26,713 bases of DNA, taken from the NCBI GenBank assembly GCA_964058805.1, contig CAXKVV010000374.1, forward strand, positions 1-26,713. Direction: 5' to 3'. Below, piece after piece: positions 1-11,408 of the stretch (position 1 is the stretch's first letter; every line of letters starts with the position of its first letter). The position numbers were made by a program, and so were the translations under genes. This stretch comes from Schoenoplectus triqueter (taxonomy: Eukaryota > Streptophyta > Magnoliopsida > Poales > Cyperaceae). The notes under the pieces were generated by a model, which ran no database searches, was not told the origin of the DNA, and saw nothing but the letters and a program-made list of their open reading frames with translations.

Positions 1-2
1 AG

Positions 3-143
3 CAGACCACGCCACCTGGCAAGAGGAGTGTGGGTCGGCCGCCTAAGAGGCCGGCACCATCAGTCACACCTCCAGCCAAGAGGTTGAGAGAAGAGGCAAC
101 CAAACCACCGCCACCATCAAAGAGGCGAGTCAGAAATAGGTGA
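3..143 (+). CDS. C-terminal exon of an AT-hook-like basic protein (partial)
   Basis: The window opens inside an open frame of 46 codons ending in TGA at 141-143. The peptide is rich in Pro, Lys and Arg, with a GRPPKRP core at about residues 11-17 that matches the AT-hook consensus for minor-groove DNA binding, and a basic KRRVRNR end. Such tails occur in HMGA/AHL-type proteins and at the C termini of some MuDR-derived or FAR1-like proteins, so the family is not settled. The sequence AG|GTGATG at 139-146 is also a possible splice donor, so the TGA may belong to an intron and the frame may continue to the exon near 2171. The 5' part lies outside the window. Confidence 0.5.
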   Translation, partial: QTTPPGKRSVGRPPKRPAPSVTPPAKRLREEATKPPPPSKRRVRNR

Positions 144-2170
144 TGAGATTTTAATAGTGCATGTAAATTGTGTAAAAGTTATCATGGTTATTTATCTGTT
201 CAAGTAGTTGGAGTTTAGCTTTCCTTCTGAGGTCGTGAAGATTAGAAAGTAGCAACTAGGGAGATTAGAATGGTAGAATTTAAGAGTGGCATTTATGAAT
301 ACCTCCTTTAATTATGTCATCTTTAACTTAAAAAATTAATTTAAGATGTGCCTAACTTATTACAAATCTGCAACTAATTTTGGTAAGTGAGTGCTATAAT
401 CAACTTGTAACAGAAAGATTTATACAGATAATGTGATATTGCTTAGAACAGAAATGTTTCTGAAGATCACGCGTTAACTGTCACTTCGTTCCTCTGCTCT
501 GGTAAGTGATATTAAAAAAAAATTAAAGCCATATGAATGCAAAACTTGTACCTGTTGCTTAATTCGGATTATTTTTTGATTTATTTATTCTTTTTGCTTC
601 ATCTGCTCTAAAAAAGGTTAATAAGCTTTGTTGTATTTCACTCAATTTATGTAATGTATGTTTTTTTTGCTTAATTTGTACTTTTTGAATGGATTACTGA
701 ACTGATTAATTTGAGCAACTGTCAAATTTAGTTCATGATCATTTAGCTGGGCCCCTGCTTTTTTGCTTTCACATATTTTTTTAAATTTTATGTTAATCAG
801 ATTGATCTTGATTTTCCACTTAATGTACTATAAATAGCTGGATTTAACTTTTAGGTTTCCTGACGATGCAATTTTAAGTATCAACTTACCTCAGTAAAAA
901 AAAAAATCAGATTAACTGTAGCATTTCTTTGTTGAAATGAGAAAGTAACATTGTATACATATTATGAAAGTTTGCCAAGATTATTTAATTAGTATCCCTC
1001 TATATAGATAAGCAATAAGTTTCTGATCTAGTGGCATTGCTCTTGATAGACATGACAATATTCAGATATATCCTTAATTATAAACATGCATCTGACATAT
1101 ATTACAAACATGCATCTGAAATGTCCACCACAATTCAGATACAGTTAGTGCAAAATATTGTAGTTCATTTCATTATGGGAAAAAACTGCTAGGCTACATT
1201 TCGTGTTTCTTGTTTTTTAATTTTCCGTTTTAACGTTGCTTAGTTTCAGGGTTTCTGAGAGGGTAGTGGGCGGTGGTGTATATAAACGTATAAATGGAGG
1301 ATGGGTGCAATTTTATGTACAAGTCAACTTGGCAGCCTATCGGAAAATAAATAAATAAAGGTATTTGCCTGAATTATTTCATTAAAATTACTCTTTCAAT
1401 CTGATGGAAGCTCATTGAATCAAATTATGCCAGATTTTTTTCTCATAAATAAAAAAGAAATACAATGCATATATATAGTCAGAATCGAATTTTAAATTCA
1501 ATTCACTGAAATTCAAATTTAAAACTCGGTCCAATTATCCAACGCCGTTTACAATTTAATGTTTTCAACCTATACATACATACATACATACTGCCACTCT
1601 CACATGGGCATCTGGGATTGACTTCTGGCCTTTCTGAAATCAGAATACTTATGGGATGATATTTGAGAACTTCTATGTATGTTTATTACTTAAAGAGGTG
1701 GTTGGTAAAACAAAGACAGAACAAGCTACGAGCATCAAATCACAGATTGATGACAGAATGAAGAAAATCTGTAGGCCGTGATCGTGATCTTTAATGAACT
1801 TTTAATATCACAACATTCTAATTTATGTTCAACATCAAAGTTATAAATACATGAAATATATTTTAACATCATAAGTTCTAAGCAAGAGATAATTCAAAAA
1901 AAAAGCGCTAGTGTCAGATCTAATATGGGATGTCATGTTCAATTAGCACGTGTTTAATTAAAGAAATGAGCGCTGATAGCACGGGGATTATCCGGGGATT
2001 AAGGGTGTGGGGAACAAAAGATTTTCTTAAATTTTTATTGAGCTATTTAAATTAAATTTCGAGCATAAAAAATTAAAATTTAAACTGATAGCGTTTCGAC
2101 CGAAGTGTTACTGGAAGCACAATAGACTATATATATATATATGTTTATATCATTTTGATTCTTTTTATAG
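144..2170. other. AT-rich intron or intergenic stretch
   Basis: No long reading frame is visible. It is AT-rich with A and T runs, a short (TACA)n run near 1573-1590 and a (TA)n run near 2128-2141. Two strong donor-like sequences (G|GTAAGTGA near 379 and 492) and an acceptor-like TTTCAG at about 1243-1248 suggest part of it may be spliced. It is either the 3' flank of the gene ending at 143 or a long intron leading to the exon near 2171. Confidence 0.4.
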
Positions 2171-2313
2171 CAGGATTTGAGGACAGATGGTAGAGGAGGC
2201 TCCGTTGAAGGATCATTTGCTGACTCTGGCAACTTTGATATTCCCTCATTTGATCTTGGATTCCAGCTAATAACGATGTGGGATTGTATTCGAAATTTTG
2301 AATATTTGTAACT
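2171..2313 (+). CDS. Probable terminal exon of an unidentified gene
   Basis: After a good acceptor (TTTTTATAG before 2171) an open frame of 46 codons begins QDLRTDGRGGSVEGSF, contains an acidic/aromatic stretch NFDIPSFDLGFQL and stops at TAA near 2311-2313. The balanced composition stands out from the AT-rich surroundings and looks coding. It enters in phase 0, whereas the possible donor after the AT-hook exon leaves two extra bases, so the two cannot join directly in frame; a small exon between them would be needed. No family recognised. It may equally be the tail of a separate decayed gene. Confidence 0.35.
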
Positions 2314-2549
2314 TACTTGAGACGATGACGTTCTAGTAAAATAATTAGATAGATAGGTTAGATTAGGAATTCCCTTCAGAGCTATGTAGCACGGGCACTT
2401 TAGGATCGAGCCGCTAACACGTGCAAGCAGTTAAATTCCTTCTCTGATCAAGTATGGATACAAAGTTTTGTTTGATCGGCAACTTTGCCGGAATGGTTAT
2501 TTGAATGTGCTAGTTTTCTTTCTTTGTTTTTTTTTTCTTTTAAATGTGC

Positions 2550-2553
<4 letters not shown>

Positions 2554-2583
<30 letters not shown>
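2554..2583. repeat. (TA)n microsatellite, left flank of MITE
   Basis: A run of about 14-15 TA dinucleotides directly abuts the left end of the fold-back element; a matching (TA)n run abuts the right end at about 2993-3009. Confidence 0.9.
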
Positions 2584-2586
<3 letters not shown>

Positions 2587-2986
2587 TGAGGCTATGGTGC
2601 TTCACGAAGCACAAAACCTCTCGTGCTTCGCGTTCGTATCTTGAATTTGAAAATTCATACGTCCGATCCATACCGTTGAACATGATCTTCATATTGAACT
2701 ATCTTTGGAGATCAAAATTTATATTTTTTTGAATTTTTTTGCTATTTTTTAGATAGGTACAAAATCGCTAGTTTTGGATGGTGCAGAAATCGTTATATCA
2801 GCAAATTTTATACTCATTTAAAAAATAGCAAAAAATTTTTAAAAAATATAAAATTTAATCTCCAAGGATATTTCAATATGAAGATCATGTTCAACGGTTT
2901 GGATCGACTATTTGAACTTTCAAATTCGAGATACGGACGCGAAGCACGGAAAGTTTTGTGCTTCGCGAAGCACCATAGCCTCACTC
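2584..2986. mobile_element. Fold-back MITE with ~170-bp terminal inverted repeats
   Basis: The first ~170 bp (2584-2755) and last ~170 bp (2812-2986) are inverted copies of each other, roughly 85-90% identical by eye, leaving a loop of only about 60 bp. Both ends start GAGTGAGGCTATGGTGCTTC when read inward. Just inside lies the small palindrome GTGCTTCRCGAAGCAC, and a second GTGCTTCGCG box follows. The element has no coding capacity and lies between two (TA)n tracts, so its duplicated target, if any, is TA-rich and cannot be delimited. Small size, long TIRs and TA target fit a non-autonomous DNA transposon; the superfamily is not determined. A transcript could fold into a long hairpin. Confidence 0.85.
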
Positions 2987-3040
2987 TCTCTCTATATATA
3001 TATATATATTTTTTTTTTTTTGGGGGTGGGGGGGGGGGGG
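2987..3040. repeat. CT / TA / T(n)G(n) simple-sequence tract
   Basis: Right flank of the MITE: CTCTCTCT, then (TA)n, a T homopolymer and an almost pure G run of about 18 bases ending near 3040. Homopolymers like these are prone to length polymorphism and assembly error. Confidence 0.8.
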
Positions 3041-3163
3041 TTGCACAAAATTTACTCGGTAGTCAAAGAATACAATTTATCTTTGAAATTGTCCATTTGT
3101 AGCTTACTAAAAGAGAATAAATTTAGTACTATCTAAATAATTTTCAACAATAAGCTGCTTCCA

Positions 3164-6100
3164 TCACAGAACCTCACCGAATCCTACACAAGAAAATCTG
3201 CATAAATGGCTCCCATAGTCTGATATGACGTCTACGAGGCCCCCATTGCCAGCGATGGCTACCACCTAAAACAAATGCATGGTCAGTCAATTCTTCATGA
3301 ACCATTTGATGTTTAGAGTATTAATTGCATAGTCCAATGCTTTTGTTTTGAACAAAAGATATTGGGTTCTCAATTATGAAAATATTGGCAATCAAAAGCA
3401 CAAGTACCCCAGATGGATGAAGGGAGACAGAAAATGGAGAACTAGGTGCACACTTCACTTGAGAAATAAGTGACCCATTTATAGAATAGCGCGAGAGCAC
3501 AGGTTCTCCCCCAACTGCCAGTATCTACAACCATTATTATTCATGTTAAATCTTGAGCACCACTTAATCGATGTTATTAAAGTAAATGAATTAGTTTCAT
3601 GAAACAAACAAAATACAGAGCTGCAGGTTGATGACACAGAAAAGAGGGAAGATAGAAAAATCATACTTGGTTTTTATCAAACACAACATCCTGAATAGGA
3701 GAAGCGCGTTCTATGTTGAAAATGCATTCATTTGATACAAGGCTCCAAACTGACAACCCTCCAAAAGAACCACAGCCCTAAAATGAGACATATAACATAC
3801 AACAATATTTAAATGATCAACTACATTTTAACACGAGAGAACTCCACAGTTTGCTTCGATGTGTTAAAAAGACATTAAATCAGTAATCATAGGCAAATGA
3901 TTAAGTGATAGAGACATATTATTATTGTTCATGTGTACCAGCCAACTTTCACTTGGATCAACCGCAACAGAACTAATCCATGTATTTTGCATAGACTTGT
4001 ATTTCTTGTTTGGACGTATAACATTGGTGCACTCTCCACTTCTACAATCTGTAGAACAAAAAAATAACATATTTTAACAACGTATGTTAACTAAATGGCA
4101 ATGCTGAAGTTGCATAGCAAAGATTAAAGCATTATTTCCACAAATCTTTTTTTTTTGTAAATTATAAAGTAGACTTATATCAAGTCTAATAGTTAACTAA
4201 CCCCATATCCTGGCAGTTCCATCCTCTGAGCCTGTTACTATCTGAAACAATAATATATGATGCATAACAAGGTTAATTGACAACCAAATTAAGCAGAACT
4301 ATGTAACAGTATTTACTAGCAAAAAAAAAAGAAGTATAAACAATAAAGATCTGATTTAATATAAAAATTGAAATATTCGAGGAGGGGCACTCAACCTGAT
4401 TGCTAATCTTACAGACTGTAACACAGTGCAAATAATCTTGATGGCCCCGAAATACCAGTTTACATTTACCAGTAGCCTGCATCACATATTATAGTTGTAT
4501 AGTGAAAAGAAAGATGCAGATTCAACCTAATTGTAACAGTAAGTACGACGAGTTTTGATAAAATTAACCAAGCACTTGCACATTTCACAATTCATGTCAT
4601 GGCCAGGCCAAAGCCAGTGCATACCTGCATAGTGGTTTTGCTGTCAGACTATCAGACTATGCTGGACATAGTTATGACACAGAAAAACAACCATTGCCTT
4701 TGCCATAAAGAACCACAATTTATGAAATTAAGAGAGAGAATTGTGTGCCTGTGTGGTTTTTTTGTGTGTGTTGTGAGGGTGGGAGGGGGTGTGTGCATAC
4801 CACATCCCAAGCATATGCACATCCATCACCTGCAGCTGAAAATATGCACCCTTCCTATCAAATAAAACAAGCTCATTACAACTGTAATAACTAATGTTGA
4901 ACTTTTCCAAATTTAAAAAAAAAAGCAAACCAACTATTTTATTCAATTAAAGAAATGTTGGAAAAGATTGAGAAAACCAAAAGGATTTACTGACCTGTTG
5001 GTGCACAGCTATAGCGTTGGTTTCAGGTATTGGAGATCGGGCACCCCATGGATCCCTAAACATAAAATGTTGCCATGGAGGTACCAAATCAAATTTTATA
5101 TATAAATTTGTATAACTGACAGGAAAGAAGAAATGAAAGTCAGAAGGGCATTTCAGTAAAGATGAAGACATACTTACTCCTGTTGTGGGTTCACAATGTC
5201 TAACATAGGATTGTTTTGGTCACCTGTACATTTCAAAAGGGCATAAGGAAGAAACATCATGATTCCTATAAGTTTTGTATGAAAAAGAAAGCAAAATTAC
5301 CTGGCTTGGAATTGAGCAAGTTTGTCCACCTCCAAGCTCTAATATGACCATCATCACCGCCACTGGAGAAGGGAAAAAGAAAGACATTAAATATTACAAT
5401 TAGTAGAAGCATCACAACATACAGGAGACAGGGAGATGTTTGTGGGTTGAATTCAGACCTGAATAGTAAGGCATCAGAATCATCCCCAAAGAACTTAAGG
5501 TCGTAAGCAGGACCTTGGTGTCCCTGAATGATGCAAAGCGGGTCCAATTTGGAATCCTCTCCCTCCCTTCAGTAATTTCAAAATTTTCAACCCAATTAGT
5601 AACATCATTGATTACATAGAAAGAAGAAGAAAAGATATCAGTAAAAGAGATAACACAGAAGAATCTCACTTACAGCTCGCGTGATTGGCATTGCATACTG
5701 CCAAAATGCACATGCTGCTGCTGCATGGAAGGTAAAAAAGGAAGTCAGTGTCAATCTCCAACATAGCAAGAAAATAACATGAGGAACGGAATTGGAATAT
5801 TGGGAAGAGGGAGAAGTGAGAAGCATATACAGGATGGAAGAGTGGTACCTTAAGGGAGTAAGCAGCTATAGAACCATCACTAGATGCGGCGACGATGGTA
5901 TGGGGGAGAGGCTCTTGGAGAAGGAGGTGGTGGTCAGGGTTGAGATTGAGGTTGAAGCTGTGTCGCTTGGAAGTATCAGACACGGAAGGAGAGAAGGCTG
6001 CTCGGAAAACGGTGCGGTGGGAGAGGCGTCTCTCCGAGAGGACCCTCCGCCTGTAGGACGCCTCGTCCCACACCCGAGCATCTCCCATGGAGGAGGTGGT

Positions 6101-6175
6101 TTTGCCTCCCTTAGTTTCGTTCTTCTTCGCCGTGGCCATTTCTGCGACTGTGCTTTCGGTTGTATTGACACTCAC
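3164..6175 (-). CDS. THO6: THO complex subunit 6 / DWD protein DWA1 (WD40 repeat), complete
   Basis: Thirteen exons on the minus strand: 6175-5849, 5720-5674, 5566-5459, 5362-5301, 5223-5178, 5055-4995, 4854-4801, 4476-4396, 4241-4202, 4048-3939, 3777-3667, 3524-3408, 3265-3164. All introns are GT-AG and all phases join, giving 421 aa. WD units include GGDDGHIRAWRW (162-173), AAGDGCAYAWD (224-234), GSEDGTARIWD (266-276) and GSFGGLSVWSL (315-325). Residues 275-278 read WDCR, the WDxR end of a DWD box. In Arabidopsis the orthologue is THO6/DWA1, a subunit of the THO/TREX mRNA-export complex and a CUL4-DDB1 substrate receptor in ABA signalling; that role is inferred here by homology. The Arabidopsis protein is shorter at the N terminus. 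Met30 (MGDARVW) aligns better with its start, so 392 aa is the alternative. No disruption seen. Confidence 0.93.
5720..5730 (-). promoter_or_regulatory. THO6: Tandem (NAGNAGNAG) splice acceptor of THO6 exon 2
   Basis: The acceptor before exon 2 reads CAGCAGCAG on the minus strand, so three in-frame AG acceptors lie 3 bases apart. Use of each would keep two, one or no glutamines at residues 110-111 without changing frame. Confidence 0.6.
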
Positions 6176-7203
6176 ACTAGTGCGTGCCTCTTGGATTTAT
6201 TTAATTTCAAGCTCAGTAAGGCGGTATGGGCCAGTGACAGTGCCAGTGCCATGCCATTGTTTCATTGCTGGGTTCATGTCGGCGTAGCCCATGTGCGTCT
6301 CTTGGGCTTTAGGCTCTTTGAAATGGGGGCAACACTTGCTTCAAATCCCCACTATATTTTCTAACGGTAGCTCAATTATGAAAACAACACCACCAGGCAC
6401 CAGCAGTAAAATTATGTTAACTTCAACACTTATTATATTACTATTAAAAGTACAGAACTTTTCTGGAACTTGGGATCAACCAGCGCTCCGGCAGTAGAAA
6501 TCACATCCTCTACGGTACTTCACAGGTGAAGTGCTCGATAATAATCGCCCCATGAATCTAAGACCATCACCGTTCTAACCATGGGCAGCCGTTATACTGA
6601 TCCGATGGTCACGAATAAACACGGGCAGTTACTCCATCATGAAGTACTTTAAAGGATATAGACACCCAACAGTATGGCAATCTTCATATTTTCATCTTTC
6701 CCACTTGATGCTTCCTTTTCTACAATCAAATACCAAGTACCAATCTTAGCATCCTATTAAGAATCTTGACATGCTTTCCATCAGTAGAGGTGGAACCAGA
6801 ACAACTAAGGGCCCACTAGGCAAGAGTAAATACAAATTTATATGTTTCTCCCCAATATTCATTTAAATTATGTTTTGATCATATAGTAAAATTTTGTATT
6901 TAATTATGTGACAGACTCTTCTTAATGAAGGGGAATAAATAATATGTTGCTTGCTGTCAAATACTAAAATATGTTTTATGAAGCACAACTTATAGCTCAT
7001 GAAACTACCATTTGTGTAATATTTATTTGACTTTTTTTGGGATTGATTTAATCAGGCTGTTCAAACAAAAAGTAACAAAGCACCAATCTGAATTTGATGA
7101 CAAATCCACACTATCATAGTATAGAAAAACAAACTAATATCAAGAGAAATACACACAGAACAGTTGAAATTCTTTAATTGCAATCTTTAAAGTATATGTC
7201 ACA
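6176..7203. other. Upstream flank of THO6, no gene seen
   Basis: About 1 kb with no convincing coding region. The first 100-150 bases are relatively GC-rich and probably hold the THO6 promoter and 5' UTR. Beyond about 6400 it is AT-rich unique-looking sequence. The long plus-strand open frame over 5792-6364 is antisense to THO6 exon 1 and its promoter and has no recognisable protein. Confidence 0.5.
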
Positions 7204-7460
7204 TGTAATATCCCTAAGTGGAATTGGGATATTACCAAGTGAATTGAAGGAATTCTTCATTCAATTGGCCCAAAGACTGATATTGCTTGCCAGACCAACG
7301 CCACTCAAAAGGGATAATTGAAAGAACGGGATAAAAGATAAAATGTGAAATTAATTGAAAAGAAGAGAAATGAACTGAACTTTATTCACTGCCTGTTCAA
7401 TATGACCAATATGACAATAGTTCCCCTATTTATAATAACTAGAACTCAAAAGAAATATAC
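7204..7460 (-). mobile_element. Possible LTR remnant (copia-like), minus orientation
   Basis: Read on the minus strand, the segment has LTR-like order: a TATA-type box (ATTATAAATAGGGG, around 7423-7436), a poly(A)-signal-like GAATAAAG about 55 bases on (near 7380), and a terminus GGGATATTACA ending at 7204. I could not find the other end, a matching 5-bp duplication, a primer-binding site or a second LTR, so this is a pattern-based suggestion only. Confidence 0.3.
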
Positions 7461-7742
7461 AACCTAGTCTCATTACTCAGAAGCAACAAAATAATAGCTT
7501 CAAAGCATATTTGAGCATTTCTCCATTAATTCCATTAAATGGTCAAATTCTTTGATCGTTTGTTCCTCTGATACTGATCCCTCTAAATCAGATTGTTCAA
7601 ATTTGATGTCCAGATTGCTTTCACCATTAATGTTATTTCTTTTCTTCGTCTGTATCACACGTACCACACGTCCAAAATTGATTAAGTTTAATATCATTTT
7701 TTTTTTTTGTGAAACCTAAGGAAATTAGACCACCACAATGCT

Positions 7743-7750
7743 ATTTAGAC
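7743..7750 (+). repeat. 8-bp target site duplication, left copy (ATTTAGAC)
   Basis: ATTTAGAC directly precedes CATAGAAGTT, the left terminus of the hAT element; the identical octamer follows the right terminus at 16245-16252. Eight bases is the hAT superfamily target duplication length. Confidence 0.92.
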
Positions 7751-7920
7751 CATAGAAGTTAGTATCTTACGATTCACGATATGTATCTTAAGATTCGATA
7801 CGATTCACATGATTAAGGATGCGGATCGTCACTTTGTATCGGTGCAGAGAGGAATCGAAAGAATCGTTGCTGACTCGTTTTTGTATCGCGATACAAAAAA
7901 ATTGCGATACAGCAGTTAGT
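7751..7920 (+). repeat. Left terminus and subterminal GATAC/GATTC motif array of hAT
   Basis: After the 10-bp terminal repeat, words of the type CGATAC, GTATC, CGATTC and TTGCGATAC recur on both strands through about 7915. Subterminal repeats of this kind are transposase-binding sites in Ac and related hAT elements. The right end at about 16155-16240 holds the same words. Confidence 0.7.
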
Positions 7921-8521
7921 TTTACAATAACGAGTTTAGACCCGCATTAAAAAAATAATAAAAAATAAGATGTCACGACTTTTATTCCCCTGCGCGACCT
8001 TTCCAGCGCGTGACTTCTCACTTTCTGACCACGCGAGTAAAACAACCCTAGAAACTGGAAGGCGCGAAAAAGAAAAAGGAAAAGCGATGGTGAAGACGAT
8101 CGACAAGGAAGAAAAATCAGAACAGTCCAAACACACTTTGCAGGTAAAGAACTAAAATAATAAGTTATTTTTGTCTTTTTCCCTTTATTCTTCAGCCCAC
8201 GTCAATTTATTTTAATTTTTTAATATCTTACAAAGACTAATTCTTAGGCGGTCTAGAAAGATCAAAGTTATTTAATAGTTAGAAAGATAACATTTAATAA
8301 TTTTTATATTTTTTTTATTTAATTATTTGCTAACAGCCCACGTGAGTGTTTGCTTTAATAAGTTTAGTAAAAGCAAAGTTCTTTAATAGCCTGAAAAGAT
8401 CAAAATTCTTTTATAGATAGATAATAATAATTAATAGCTATTTGTATATTATTATTATTTTTTACAAGAGATAAAATTCTTTGATGTACTGACTTTGTAA
8501 CATTATTTTTTTAGTTACGAT
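7921..8521 (+). other. hAT 5' non-coding region
   Basis: No convincing coding sequence. The first third has moderate GC content (about 7975-8110), as expected of a transposon promoter and leader; the rest is AT-rich and may contain a leader intron, with an AG acceptor-like end (TTTTTTAG) just before the inferred start codon at 8522. Confidence 0.4.
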
Positions 8522-10205
8522 ATGGGAAGAAAAGAGGGCACTAATAAGAAGGATGCTTGCTGAAATTATTGCACAAAAATTAGTGATAACAGATTAAATG
8601 TGCAGTGTAATTTTTGCATCATCAAATGTGGGGAGGGGTTGCTAGAATGAAACATTATTTGGCGGGCACTCACAAAAATGTTGAACCTTGCAAAGATTGT
8701 CCTGATAATGTAAGAGAGACGTATAAAATGCTTTTAAGAGAGCACTTTGAAGTAGTTGTTGAAGAAGAATTGAATGATAATATTGAAGTAGAAGGTGAGG
8801 TTGGTGAAAAGAGGAGGAGATCCACAATGGATGCATTTGTAATCCGATCGGACAAGGGACCGACGGCCACTAAGAAACTCAAACAAGTTACCATGAACTT
8901 AATGGCAAAAGATCGAGTCCCGGCATGTCGAAAGGTCATGAGATGCATCTATGTCGACTCATTGCCATTAACTCTTGTGAAAAGCCCTTATTTTAAAGAG
9001 GTAATTGAAGAGTGCATTAAGTATGGTTTAGGATTAAAGCTCCCGACATATCATGAAGCAAGGGTAACTTTTTTGAAGGAGGAGGTGAAGGATGTGCATG
9101 AGATGTTAGGAAGGTACAAAAAGGAATGGGGAAAAATCGGTTGCACGTTGATGTCGGATGGATGGACCGATGGTAAAAATCGATCAATCATAAACTTTCT
9201 TATCAATAGCCCGATGGGAACCGTATTTCTTAAGTCGGTTGATGCTTCAAGTTATTTTAAAGATGCTCAAAAATTATTTGAATTGATTGATGATGTTATT
9301 GAGGAGATAGGAGAGGAGAATGTCGTGCAAGTGGTTACGGATAGTGCATCGGCTTATGTTTGTGCCGGTCAACTTCTAATGGAGAAAAGAAAGAAGTTAT
9401 TTTGGAATCCATGTGCCGCACATTGTATGGATTTAATTTTAGAAGATATTGGCGAAGTTCAAATTTTTAGGGATACCATACGAAAAGCAAAACAAGTTTG
9501 TACCTTTATTTATAATCATAGTTGGGTTCTTAACTTATTTCGTCAACAAAAGGGACAAAGAGAGCTCAAGAGGCCCGGCATTACAAGATTTGCAACTTGT
9601 TTTCTTACACTTGAGAGTTTTGAGAAAAATAAGATTGCATTGAAATCCCTATTTGGTTCCAAAAAATGGTTAGAGAGCAATTTTACAAGAAACTATGAAG
9701 GAAAAAAAGGCGGAGGCCACCATCATAAGGGATGATCGATTTTGGAAGGCCATCAAATATTGTTTGAAGGCTTCCAAACCTCTTGTTAAAGTGCTCAAGT
9801 TAGTTGATGGAGATGTGAAACCGGCAATGGGGTATATTTATGAAGCGATGGATCGAGCCAAGGAGGAAATTGCGGCCAACTTCAATAATAAGATCTCATC
9901 CTACAAAAATATTTGGGAAATTATTGATCAAAGGTGGTCATTGCAACTTCATCATCCACTTCATGCAGCGGCATACTATCTCAATCCAAAGTAATTTCAT
10001 TTTTAATTTAATATCTCATTAAATTTGTATAATATAAATTAACATATTTTAATTTTAATGTTAAATAATAAATAGGTTTCACTATAGTGAAAGCTTTCAT
10101 GCCGATGAAGAAGTTATTAGCGGATTAATAGAAACAATTGAAAGAATGAATCCCGATCGAGCAACACATTTCAAGATTGATGAACAACTAGAGAAATTCA
10201 AGAGG

Positions 10206-10210
10206 GCCGA
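10206..10210 (+). repeat. 5-bp target site duplication of nested LTR, left copy (GCCGA)
   Basis: GCCGA precedes the TG of the LTR; the same pentamer follows the terminal CA at 14942-14946. Removing the insert and one copy restores an unbroken hAT reading frame. Confidence 0.93.
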
Positions 10211-11408
10211 TGTTAAACCGTGAAATTTAATTAAGGAATAATGATAATTAGGGTAATGATTACAATGATTTAAAGTAAATTAATAAATAACTTAAATCAA
10301 TGATTAATGGAATATATAAATAAATAAATTTATAATTAAAGCAAATAATAATAAATTTTAATAACTTTACCGTTTACTGATGACTTACGTAAATGAGTCG
10401 ACGAAAACCCGATTTGAAATAATTCAAAAGGATTAATTAATAATCAAATGAAAAGAAAAGCTAAAATAAAAATAAATAAATAATAAACATTAATAACTTA
10501 TAAATTTTGAATGACTAAGTGAATAACTAAAATGACTTAATTCTAAATGAGTAAATAACTTAACACAAATAAATATAAAATATATAAGGAACGTCAAACT
10601 AATGTTGCACCAATTGAGGGCTAAACTAGGAATAAAATTTATTAAACGTAGAATGACTTAATAAACAAATTAATAGTAAATTAATGAAATCAATCGATTT
10701 GAATTATGTGCAATAAGTTATCATACGATCGTATGTGTAGTTTTGCCACATAAAATCAGATCGGAGCCCATCACTCCAAGTTCTATTTTTTCTCTGCCTC
10801 CATCCCATCAATGTCCCCATCTCTCTCACACTTCCTGACCCGCATTAATTGCTGGCAACTCTCTCTCTTTACCCCCTCCCTTCTTCTTTTTCTTTTCTGA
10901 ACCGAAGGGGACAAGAGCCATTTCGTATTTTTTTCCTTCTCTTTCGCTGGCGACTCACCCATTTCCCTTACCCCATTTGCATTTTTTCCCCTTTCTCCGC
11001 TGACGATAGAAGCCCTCTACTCACCCTTTTAATCCCATCTTCCCCCTTCGCCTCGCCTCCTGTCTCTTTGAGCTCGGCCGCCACACCAGCAAGGGCGGCG
11101 ACGAGTGGCGCCCCTTTGGGCCATTATCCGAGCACCGCCTCCGCCATCGTGCCACCTCACCCTCACTGAACTCCGCCCCTTTTTGTTGGTCGCCAATGAT
11201 GACTGCCCAACTCGCCTCTTGCTGCCTTGTGTGAAACCGGGTAATATTGTTCCCCTCTTTCTTTTCCGGCCGTGTGGGCCGTGCGCCGGCCGAGCCATGC
11301 AGCCTATACATTATTGCTTGTGCGATTTTGCTTGTTTATCTCCTTCTTCCTAAAACAACTGGTGTTGTTGTTGCCTCTTCTTAATTAACGGGTTGCAAAT
11401 CCCCCCTT

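Noticed and set aside
4599..4946. Short open frames on both strands over THO6 introns 6 and 7
   Set aside because: They combine intron and exon 7 sequence, which is explained by the THO6 gene model.
5792..6364. 190-codon plus-strand open frame
   Set aside because: It is antisense to THO6 exon 1 and its promoter, has no family resemblance, and THO6 on the other strand has conserved WD40 sequence and consistent splicing.
6280..6365. tRNA-like TTCAAATCCCC motif
   Set aside because: No acceptor stem, D arm or anticodon arm could be fitted around it.
7500..7697. 65-codon minus-strand frame with an acidic C-terminal half
   Set aside because: Its composition is somewhat coding-like, but no family or confident splice sites were found; kept only as a possible missing exon in a finding.
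10849..11353. Several 80-100-codon frames in the GC-richer part of the LTR
   Set aside because: They overlap on both strands, are Pro/Ser- or Arg-rich from CT-rich sequence, and show no domain; more likely an LTR leader region.
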